Made by a program: the position numbers and the translations under genes. Of a stretch of 5,642 bases of DNA, positions 1 through 5,642 are shown in pieces. This DNA comes from an uncultured Robiginitomaculum sp. GTDB taxonomy: Bacteria > Pseudomonadota > Alphaproteobacteria > Caulobacterales > Maricaulaceae. The notes under the pieces were generated by a model. That model was not told where the DNA came from. It was given only the letters and a program-made list of their open reading frames with translations, and ran no database searches. Numbering within the stretch: the first letter of the stretch is position 1; every line of letters begins with the position of its first letter. Where the stretch lies: contig CALKXN010000258.1 in assembly GCA_938003555.1 (NCBI GenBank), positions 1-5,642 on the forward strand, given 5' to 3'.

Positions 1-1
1 G

Positions 2-3000
2 GAAACAGGACATTATGTTGTTTCTGATCAAGATGGCCTGTTCCATTTTGAAGGCGTCAAAGAAGGCAGCCATGTCGTTCAAGTCGACGAAGAAACGCTG
101 CCGCAGGGCTACACACCGATGGTCTGTGAAGAAAATTCACAATATGCGGATGCTGATACATCTAAATTTGTCGACGTAAAGGGCGGCGGAATTTGGCGCG
201 CAAACTTTTATCTTACGCGTAATGACGAGGCGCTTGAAGTCGCGGAGACGGCCCAAGAATATGAATTTTTGGAATATAAGCAGTTTGATACGGATTGGTT
301 AGAAACTCAAAATAGCGACACCAATTGGGTCTATCCTCAAGAGGGGCAAACGCCGTCTCTGCCGACTGTAAATATCGGAATTAAACATGACCCGTCATAT
401 TCAATTGCCCTAGAGCTCAACGGCGAAGCTGTTCCGATGACCAATCTTGTCGCGCGCGAGACGAATAAAAAGCGCACGGCAATGATTACGCGCTGGCGCG
501 GGATAGATGTTTTAAATGGGCAAAATATTTTCATCGCGCATGTGAAAGATGCCGACGGAAATATCATAGAAACATTGCGCCGTGAAATTCACTATGTGAC
601 TAATGTGGCCCGGATAATTCCTGTGCCCGAAGAAAGTCATTTAACCGCCGATGGCCGTACAACGCCGATTATCGCGGTGCGCGTCACTGACGAAGCCGGA
701 CGTCCTGTTCGCGGCGGCCGCGCGCTTGAAGTCGATATAACGCCGCCTTATCAGTTTGAAATTGATGACCGCCTTGAGGCGTCAACAGAGTTGGTCGCGC
801 CGGTCGCGGGTCGCCAGGGCGCAACAGTAGATCCAGACGGCATTGCCCGCATCCGCCTAGAGCCAACCCTTCTGACAGGGACAGTAAGCGTCACCATCAC
901 GATGGATGATGAGCGCAAGGTTGATGTCTCTATGTATCTTAAGCCTGAGAAGCGCGACTGGATTGTTGTCGGCTTGGCCGAGATGAGCGCGGGCCTTCGC
1001 GATCTGTCGGGCGCTGGCGTCGATATGGGCGACGATGAAGATGTGTTCAAAGATGGCCGTCTGGCGTTCTTTGCCAAAGGCATGATCAAGGGCGACTGGC
1101 TTGTGACGCTGGCTGTGGATACAGATAAGCGCCGCGGCGGTCATAGTGATGATCTGTTTGGTCAGCTTGATCCGAACCAATATTACTCACTTTACGGTGA
1201 TCGTACATATCAGCACCAAGAAGGCGCGAGCCGTTATCCGGTTTATGTGAAACTTGAGAAAGAAACATTTTACGCCATGTTCGGCGATTATAATACGAAT
1301 TTGGTTGAGACGGATCTTGCCCGTTACTCACGCGCCCTGACGGGTCTTAAGGCTGAATATTCTGGAGAGATCTGGGAAGCGATTGCCTTTGCGGCGGAAA
1401 CGCATCAAGGCTTTGCCAAAGACGAGATCGCGGCCAATGGCACGTCCGGCCCGTATCGCACACGCTTTGCGCCGATTGTCGCCAATAGTGAAACCATCAC
1501 GATTGAAACGCGTGACCGTTTCCGCGCAGATGAAATTCTCGATACGCGCATATTGCAGCGTCACCTTGATTATACGATTGATAATCTGACGGGGGAAATC
1601 ATTTTCCGCCTGCCGGTTGATGTGACTGACCCGCTATTTAATCCAAATGTGATCGTGGTCGATTATGAAACATTCGCCGATGCTGAGAAGAATGTCAGCT
1701 TTGGTGGACGCATCGCCGCGACGCCCGGCAGCAATAATGTCACCAAGGGTAAACTTACTGTTGGCGCAACATATATCCACGAAGAAGGCCGCGCCGACGC
1801 GCCGAACGGCGAGACGGATCTTGTCGGTGTTGATGCGCGTTACCGCGTCAATGAAGGCACGGAAATCCGCGCTGAATATGCGATGTCGCGTGACAGCAAT
1901 TCAGACAGCGATGATGCAGCGACATCTTGGCTTGCCGAGATTGTCCATACATCTGAGCGCTTTGCCGGCGAAGCCTATATTCGCGAAGAGCAAGACGGCT
2001 TTGGCGTCGGTCAGCAAACAACAGCGACAACCAGTCGCCGCCGTTATGGCGCGGGCGGCACGGTGAAAGTGTCGGAACATATCGAAGAAGACACAGGTCG
2101 CCGCCAACTACGCGTTGTCGAAGGGAAAGCGTATCGCGAAGAAAATCTTGAGACGGGCGCAACCCGCACACTTGGCGAAATCACAGCGCGTCAAGACTCT
2201 GAGCGCCTCGGCCTCTCTGCTGGACTGCGCGCTGTCGAAGATGATGTTGCCGGCGAAACACGCCGCAGCATGATGGCGATTGCCAGTGGCCGTTACACGC
2301 TTCCAAAACATGGCCTGACCTTGACGGCCGCCCATGAGCAGCCGCTTGGCGACGAAGATGAGAGCACGTCATTCCCGCAGCGCACCACGATTGGCGCGGA
2401 CAAGACGCTGACTGAAAACGCGTCATTGTCACTGCGTCATGAATTTCTGAATGGCGAAAATGCCTCAGGTCAAAATACAACTGTGGGCGTCACCTATTCA
2501 CCCTGGGCCGGAACAGATGTGTCCGCCTCTACGGATCGCCTTACGTCGGATGGCGCCAATCGCCTTGGCGCGACCGTGGGCGTGGATCAACAATGGATCA
2601 TCAATGATAAATGGAGCGCGTCTACGGGCGTGTCGCGCCGCCAGGTTTTAGGCGAAAATGGCAACCCGCAAATCGTCGCGCCGGACGCCGCGATCTCTCC
2701 GGTCGAAGCGAACACAAATTATATGTCCGGCTATCTTGGCGTCGGATATCGCACAGAGAAGCTTGCCGCATCAACGCGCATCGAAGCACGTAAAGCGGAT
2801 GAGTATGATACAATCATTGGGACATTTGGAGCGGCGCGCGAGCTGACGGATGAGTTCTCACTGGCCGCAACAGGCCGCATGCAAATGCGCGAGACGCATG
2901 AAGGTCTCGGCAATCTTGCTGAGACGCGCGAGCTACGCACGGATCTGCGCCTTGGCGCAGCATGGCGTCCGCGCGGAGAAGGCACTGTTGTGTTTGAACG

Positions 3001-3466
3001 CTTTGATTATAAATATAATGAGCTCGCCGACGGCACAACGCAGACCAAGCTGGTCAACAATATGGCGGCCAATACAATGATCAATGATCGCTGGCAGCTG
3101 ACCGGGAATTGGGGCGTGAAACATACGCAGACGGATCTGGGCGCAGAGCGCTATGACAGTCTTGCCATGCTACTGGGCGCAGAAACGCGTTTTGACATTA
3201 CGGAGCGCATCGATATCGGTCTTGCAGGGTCTGTCTTGATGACTGAGGGCGCAGAGACGCTGGCGTATAGCATCGGCCCATCCATCGGCTTTAGCCCGCT
3301 GGATAATACATGGATTAGCTTGGGCTATAATTTTAGCGGATATAGCGATGAAGATTTTGAGGGCGCGGAATATTCAGATGAAGGCGTCTACATCAAATTT
3401 AGACTAAAGTTTGATCAAGACAGCTTGTCGGGTTTACTCAAACGTATCTCACCTGAAAGCCGCTAG
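2..3466 (+). CDS. Large outer-membrane/surface protein, 5'-truncated by window (SdrD B-like + Big_1-like + C-terminal beta-barrel)
   Basis: The frame is open from position 2, so the ATG at 119 is internal; 1154 residues are visible before the TAG. Residues 1 to about 70 are the end of an SdrD B/carboxypeptidase-regulatory-like beta-sandwich (DGLFHFEGVKEGSHVV, then a PQGY turn). Residues about 200-310 resemble a bacterial Ig module of the Big_1/invasin type (LTADGRTTPIIAVRVTDEAG). From about residue 319 (DWIVVGLAEMSAG) to the end the protein alternates short polar turns with amphipathic strands, as in a large beta-barrel. The C-terminus (NTWISLGYNFSGYSDEDF, then a final strand YIKFRLKF) resembles the ends of giant DUF11/SdrD-type outer-membrane proteins of Proteobacteria. 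I infer export to the outer membrane with a surface-exposed or periplasmic Ig-like N-terminal part. The substrate or ligand is unknown. No TonB-dependent receptor plug is visible, so adhesion, secretion or a structural role are all possible. The signal peptide and promoter lie outside the window. The coding frame is certain; the function is tentative. Confidence 0.85.
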   Translation, partial: ETGHYVVSDQDGLFHFEGVKEGSHVVQVDEETLPQGYTPMVCEENSQYADADTSKFVDVKGGGIWRANFYLTRNDEALEVAETAQEYEFLEYKQFDTDWLETQNSDTNWVYPQEGQTPSLPTVNIGIKHDPSYSIALELNGEAVPMTNLVARETNKKRTAMITRWRGIDVLNGQNIFIAHVKDADGNIIETLRREIHYVTNVARIIPVPEESHLTADGRTTPIIAVRVTDEAGRPVRGGRALEVDITPPYQFEIDDRLEASTELVAPVAGRQGATVDPDGIARIRLEPTLLTGTVSVTITMDDERKVDVSMYLKPEKRDWIVVGLAEMSAGLRDLSGAGVDMGDDEDVFKDGRLAFFAKGMIKGDWLVTLAVDTDKRRGGHSDDLFGQLDPNQYYSLYGDRTYQHQEGASRYPVYVKLEKETFYAMFGDYNTNLVETDLARYSRALTGLKAEYSGEIWEAIAFAAETHQGFAKDEIAANGTSGPYRTRFAPIVANSETITIETRDRFRADEILDTRILQRHLDYTIDNLTGEIIFRLPVDVTDPLFNPNVIVVDYETFADAEKNVSFGGRIAATPGSNNVTKGKLTVGATYIHEEGRADAPNGETDLVGVDARYRVNEGTEIRAEYAMSRDSNSDSDDAATSWLAEIVHTSERFAGEAYIREEQDGFGVGQQTTATTSRRRYGAGGTVKVSEHIEEDTGRRQLRVVEGKAYREENLETGATRTLGEITARQDSERLGLSAGLRAVEDDVAGETRRSMMAIASGRYTLPKHGLTLTAAHEQPLGDEDESTSFPQRTTIGADKTLTENASLSLRHEFLNGENASGQNTTVGVTYSPWAGTDVSASTDRLTSDGANRLGATVGVDQQWIINDKWSASTGVSRRQVLGENGNPQIVAPDAAISPVEANTNYMSGYLGVGYRTEKLAASTRIEARKADEYDTIIGTFGAARELTDEFSLAATGRMQMRETHEGLGNLAETRELRTDLRLGAAWRPRGEGTVVFERFDYKYNELADGTTQTKLVNNMAANTMINDRWQLTGNWGVKHTQTDLGAERYDSLAMLLGAETRFDITERIDIGLAGSVLMTEGAETLAYSIGPSIGFSPLDNTWISLGYNFSGYSDEDFEGAEYSDEGVYIKFRLKFDQDSLSGLLKRISPESR

Positions 3467-3667
3467 GCGCATCACATGCTGAGGTGTTCTCGCTGTAATC
3501 TGAGCAGCCGCGATTTTACCGTAACGTCAGGCAGGCTCTTGCGTAACGCGCTGATGTAAAGTTCATTCAAGTTGACCGACAATTCTTTATGAGAGCGAAC
3601 CATTATTTGCTCATTGTGTGATTTTAAGCGATTCTAAGGCGCCCAACTTGCACCCGAATGTGGGAAG
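3467..3667. other. Convergent intergenic region, no strong terminator
   Basis: This is the gap between the stop of the outer-membrane protein gene and the stop of prfH, which point at each other. I looked for a GC-rich hairpin followed by a T-run on either strand and found none that is convincing. Weak pairings exist: GAGCGA at 3593-3598 with TTGCTC at 3607-3612 (one G-T pair), and AACTT/CCC with GGG/AAGTT around the prfH end with a 3-base bulge. Neither has a proper U-tract. CGTAACG occurs at 3520-3526 and again at 3542-3548. A doubtful small ORF is listed separately. Confidence 0.6.
3472..3603 (-). CDS. Possible small ORF (43 aa) downstream of prfH, doubtful
   Basis: On the minus strand an ATG at 3603-3601 opens a frame of 43 codons ending in TGA, 64 bases after the prfH stop and on the same strand. 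The peptide begins MVRSHKELSVNLNELYISAL and is basic and leucine-rich, with a likely helical C-terminal half (SRLLRLQREHL). There is no good Shine-Dalgarno sequence before the ATG, and codon use shows no clear bias. A frame of this length is expected by chance in a gap of this size. I do not recognise it; it may simply be non-coding. Confidence 0.15.
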   Translation of the reverse strand: MVRSHKELSVNLNELYISALRKSLPDVTVKSRLLRLQREHLSM

Positions 3668-4294
3668 TTATGAGCGCATACGGAACTTCGATCCCTCATA
3701 AATACGAACCTCATTGCCACGCTCAAGTGACTTATGCTTTGACCATACGAGTCCTTTATTATCACAAACGGCCTGTTCTTTTCTGTCTTGAAGAAGCATT
3801 GCCAGTTTCATTCGAGTAAGACGTTTATTCGCAAATTGGGAGCGTTGCTCTTGGGCTACTACTGTTAAACCTGTAGGTGTATGGGTGGCCCTGACAGCAG
3901 ATTCCGTCTTGTTTACGTGCTGTCCGCCCGGGCCTGAGGCTTTGAGCGTTTGATACTTTATATCCCGTTCATGAAGTTCTGGGACGTCTTCTATGTCAGG
4001 GGCTTTAGATACGCCTACAAACCAATTTTTGCGCTTATGGTTTTTCCGAAACGGGCTTTGGCCAATCCAGCGAATAGTTCCAATACGTGCTGTTGTAAAA
4101 ATGTCTGCTCGTTCACCTTTGATTTTCACAAAGCATGAGGGAGCAGTATTTTTTGCATTATCTTCCCATAAAATTTCCGCGCTCAATCCATCCGCTTTAG
4201 CTTCGTTGCACAAGGCTAAGGCAAGTTGCACGACGACCCATTGACATTCTTTTGGGCCGTCGCCTGCTGTGACATGTAGAATTATATCCGTCAT
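3668..4294 (-). CDS. prfH: Peptide chain release factor homologue PrfH (RF-H)
   Basis: This 208-residue protein is about the usual PrfH length and much shorter than RF1/RF2, because it lacks their N-terminal domain and stop-codon-reading domain 2. The N-terminal part carries the PrfH-type motif GDGPKEC (residues 11-17). The middle has a block typical of PrfH, RWIGQSPFRKNHKRKNWFVG (75-94). The peptidyl-tRNA hydrolysis loop GPGGQHVNKTES (121-132) has an intact GGQ at 123-125. It is followed by the basic segment expected of RF-1 domain proteins (QRSQFANKRL, 150-159) and a basic C-terminal tail. PrfH is known to release the peptide from ribosomes cut in the 16S decoding centre, which exposes the rRNA ends for repair. 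It acts in the cytoplasm on the ribosome. The ATG overlaps the TAA of rtcB by one base, and GAGG lies 5 bases upstream, so translation is probably coupled. The gene looks intact; in some genomes, such as E. coli K-12, the homologue is truncated. Confidence 0.95.
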   Translation of the reverse strand: MTDIILHVTAGDGPKECQWVVVQLALALCNEAKADGLSAEILWEDNAKNTAPSCFVKIKGERADIFTTARIGTIRWIGQSPFRKNHKRKNWFVGVSKAPDIEDVPELHERDIKYQTLKASGPGGQHVNKTESAVRATHTPTGLTVVAQEQRSQFANKRLTRMKLAMLLQDRKEQAVCDNKGLVWSKHKSLERGNEVRIYEGSKFRMRS

Positions 4295-5397
4295 TAGCGC
4301 CTCGTCTTATATGTGATTAAGGGCCGCAATGTTGCAACGACATCTATTAAGTTCGCACTTTCAAGATCAGAAATGACCACCGCTACATTTTTATAAGCCT
4401 CCGGCGCTTCTTCGAACATAAGCGCTTTGTCCTCACAAATCACGCGTCCACCAAGGGACGTATGTGTGAGGTCGGATACGCTATAGCGTTTTGAGAGTCG
4501 TCCTTTCACGTCACTGCGTTTCCATTTGCGCCCCGCGCCATGAGCTAGCGAGCATAAAGAGATATCGGCCATATCCTGACGCGGACGCACAATATAGCTA
4601 AGCGTTCCGCGTGATCCTGGAATGACCACGAGACCCTTATCGGATGGAGCTGCGCCCTTACGGTGAAGCCATCCGCCCTGTGTGGGGGTTACGCTATTAT
4701 GGCAAATATCCAGCAAGCACTCGCCTTGAGTGCCAAGCGCATCCATGAACCGCTTAGCAATCACCTTGCGATTGACCTGCGCCCAAGAGACAGCTTGATC
4801 ATGCTTGTTGATATAGGTTGTAAATGCATCAGTTCCAATGGACAGGCCCTTACCCGCATATTTTCGAGTATGATCCATAAGAATTGATTGCCCTAAGCCG
4901 CGCGAGCCGCTGTGAACAAGCAAAGCAATAGACTTTTTATCAAGACCGCTCGCGTTGAAAATATTATCGTTAAAGACGGTGTCGATACGTTGAAATTCAG
5001 CAAAATGATTTCCGCTTCCAATTGTTCCTAAAGCATAAGGCCAAAGGCCTTCCGGAAGACCATGGGATGAAAGCTCGGCGCGGCTATCGCCGGTCCAAGG
5101 CTCTTCAAACCCTGTCAATTTTTTGACTGATTTGTCGAGTTTGAACTTTGAAACGGCGATATCCGTCTGCCATAAACCCATTCCGCAGCCAATATCATTG
5201 CCCACAAGATGCGGATAGATTATACCTTCCGAGAGAAAGGCCGCTCCAATCGGAATACCTTTGCCCGGATGCAAATCAGGCAAACCAACAGCTCTCTTCA
5301 TGCCCGGAAGACGCGCAGTTGTTTCAAGCTGACGAACGGCTTCACCCTCAATCCAGCTTTTGTCAGAGGCGATAATAATAGGTTTTATATTATCCAT
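4294..5397 (-). CDS. rtcB2: RtcB-family RNA ligase, RtcB2 type linked to PrfH
   Basis: This 367-residue protein joins RNA ends bearing 2',3'-cyclic phosphate or 3'-phosphate to a 5'-OH, using GTP and Mn2+. The visible motifs, in order, are: GLPDLHPGKGIPIG (38-51); GNDIGCGM (66-73), with metal ligands D68 and C71; GSGNHFAEF (127-135), with N130 and H131; VHSGSRGLG (161-169), with ligand H162; CHNS (232-235), with ligand H233; VVIPGSRGT (257-265); and SLAHGAGRKWKR (283-294), where H286 is the histidine that becomes guanylylated. All expected catalytic residues are present. At 367 residues it is shorter than housekeeping RtcB (about 408 in E. coli), as is usual for the PrfH-linked type. Direct fusion to prfH by a one-base overlap indicates that the substrate is damaged 16S rRNA rather than tRNA. 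The start at 5397 is fixed by a near-perfect Shine-Dalgarno sequence 6 bases upstream. No rtcR/rtcA neighbour is visible in the window. Confidence 0.96.
   Translation of the reverse strand: MDNIKPIIIASDKSWIEGEAVRQLETTARLPGMKRAVGLPDLHPGKGIPIGAAFLSEGIIYPHLVGNDIGCGMGLWQTDIAVSKFKLDKSVKKLTGFEEPWTGDSRAELSSHGLPEGLWPYALGTIGSGNHFAEFQRIDTVFNDNIFNASGLDKKSIALLVHSGSRGLGQSILMDHTRKYAGKGLSIGTDAFTTYINKHDQAVSWAQVNRKVIAKRFMDALGTQGECLLDICHNSVTPTQGGWLHRKGAAPSDKGLVVIPGSRGTLSYIVRPRQDMADISLCSLAHGAGRKWKRSDVKGRLSKRYSVSDLTHTSLGGRVICEDKALMFEEAPEAYKNVAVVISDLESANLIDVVATLRPLITYKTRR
4300..4303 (-). promoter_or_regulatory. Weak ribosome binding site of prfH within the rtcB end
   Basis: On the minus strand GAGG lies 5 bases before the prfH ATG, inside the last codons of rtcB. 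With the TAATG junction at 4296-4292 this fits translational coupling: ribosomes finishing rtcB can restart on prfH. It supports ATG 4294 as the prfH start. Confidence 0.55.
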
Positions 5398-5641
5398 AAT
5401 ACTCCTCCTTAGAGCTGTGTTGATTTGTCAGGTTATGGGTTTTTAGTGCTTTGTGAGAAAGTTGCGATTTTTGTAGGAGACTCCAACGGTCATGATCTCG
5501 CCAAGTACGGTGTTCGATTGCTACATACAGCTCGTTATTGTTCAAAACATAACCTGCTTTGCATTTTGGCACGTTTGAAAGTTTAACAGAGTACCAAATG
5601 CCGCCCAACTGCACATGCCATGTAAATTTGCAAATTTTATG
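5390..5641 (-). CDS. Possible 3' end of an upstream gene, truncated by window edge
   Basis: A minus-strand frame is open from the right window edge to a TAA at 5392-5390: 83 visible residues without a stop. It overlaps the rtcB2 start by 8 bases, a typical operon arrangement. The GTG at 5614-5612 (residue 10) has no visible Shine-Dalgarno sequence, so if this is a gene it probably begins outside the window. The N-terminal visible part looks like protein, with alternating hydrophobic residues (WHVQLGGIWYSVKL) then YVLNNNELYVAIEHRTW; it has four tryptophans in 83 residues. I do not recognise a family. At this base composition an open run of 84 codons is unlikely but not excluded by chance. The alternative is a non-coding leader of rtcB2. 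Confidence 0.45.
   Translation of the reverse strand, partial: HKICKFTWHVQLGGIWYSVKLSNVPKCKAGYVLNNNELYVAIEHRTWRDHDRWSLLQKSQLSHKALKTHNLTNQHSSKEEYYG
5404..5410 (-). promoter_or_regulatory. Strong Shine-Dalgarno sequence of rtcB2
   Basis: AAGGAGG on the minus strand sits 6 bases before the ATG at 5397, close to ideal complementarity to the 3' end of 16S rRNA. It decides the rtcB2 start and suggests efficient translation. If the upstream frame is a gene, this site is encoded within its last codons (SKEE). Confidence 0.85.
5613..5623. repeat. Inverted repeat ACATG-C-CATGT
   Basis: Two perfect 5-base arms are separated by one base. The repeat directly abuts the palindrome at 5624-5637, and the pair lies about 220 bases upstream of rtcB2. 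It is a candidate operator half, but arms this short occur by chance. Confidence 0.35.
5624..5637. repeat. Perfect 14-bp palindrome AAATTTGCAAATTT
   Basis: This is a self-complementary 14-mer, AT-rich with a central GC step, immediately next to the inverted repeat at 5613-5623. It could be a dimeric regulator site upstream of the repair operon, or it could be coding sequence if the upstream frame is a gene. About 0.3 such palindromes are expected per 5.6 kb of random sequence, so on its own it is weak evidence. Confidence 0.4.
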
Positions 5642-5642
5642 G

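Noticed and set aside
119..121. ATG at 119 as the start of the large outer-membrane protein
   Set aside because: The same frame is open to position 2 and encodes a typical SdrD B-like segment, so this ATG is internal.
1848..2171. 107-codon open frame on the minus strand, and many similar frames inside 119-3466
   Set aside because: These are antisense or out-of-frame shadows of a well-supported coding frame. Their peptides are rich in Arg, Cys and His with no domain, as expected from GC-rich antisense reading.
3476..3520. Terminator after the outer-membrane gene (GCTG...CAGC pairing near 3492-3508)
   Set aside because: The stem is only four base pairs and is followed by a short TTTT several bases away, too weak to call.
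3477..3560. 27-codon plus-strand ORF starting MLRCSRCNLS after the outer-membrane gene
   Set aside because: It is very short, has no ribosome binding site, and is antisense to the other doubtful small ORF.
5568..5580. TTGGCACG, resembling a sigma-54 -24 element, as used by RtcR-controlled rtcB operons
   Set aside because: It lies on the plus strand, pointing away from rtcB2, and has no TTGC -12 element at the right spacing. On the minus strand TGGCAT with a downstream TTGG near 5606-5621 is one base too far apart and lacks the GC step.

Overview
The window looks like a piece of a Gram-negative chromosome of moderate G+C content, probably from an alphaproteobacterium. That placement is an inference from protein style and base use, since no rRNA or other marker gene is present. 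The large plus-strand gene encodes an outer-membrane protein, which fixes the Gram-negative envelope.

Layout. (1) Positions 2-3466, plus strand: the 3' part of a very large surface or outer-membrane protein. The frame is already open at the left edge, so the N-terminus, signal peptide and probably further repeats lie outside. The visible 1154 residues run from the end of an SdrD B-like module, through a bacterial Ig (Big_1/invasin-like) module, into a C-terminal beta-barrel of about 830 residues. (2) Positions 3467-3667: a convergent intergenic region with no strong terminator. It holds a doubtful 43-codon ORF on the minus strand and a small 8-bp tandem repeat. (3) Positions 5397 down to 3668, minus strand: a compact two-gene operon, an RtcB-family RNA ligase (RtcB2 type) followed by peptide chain release factor homologue PrfH. 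The two genes share one base (TAATG). (4) Positions 5398-5642: either the 3' end of a third minus-strand gene that overlaps the rtcB start by 8 bases, or a leader region with two abutting inverted repeats near the window edge.

How it works together. The rtcB2-prfH pair is the known ribosome rescue-and-repair module. PrfH releases the nascent peptide from ribosomes whose 16S rRNA has been cut in the decoding centre by ribotoxins of the colicin E3 or CdiA-CT type. RtcB then reseals the rRNA nick. Every residue expected for RtcB metal binding and guanylylation, and the PrfH GGQ motif, is intact here, so the module looks functional. The outer-membrane protein gene converges on the operon and shows no sign of belonging to it. 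The least explained part is the right edge, where a reading frame that stays open through the window end may be an undescribed partner of the repair operon.
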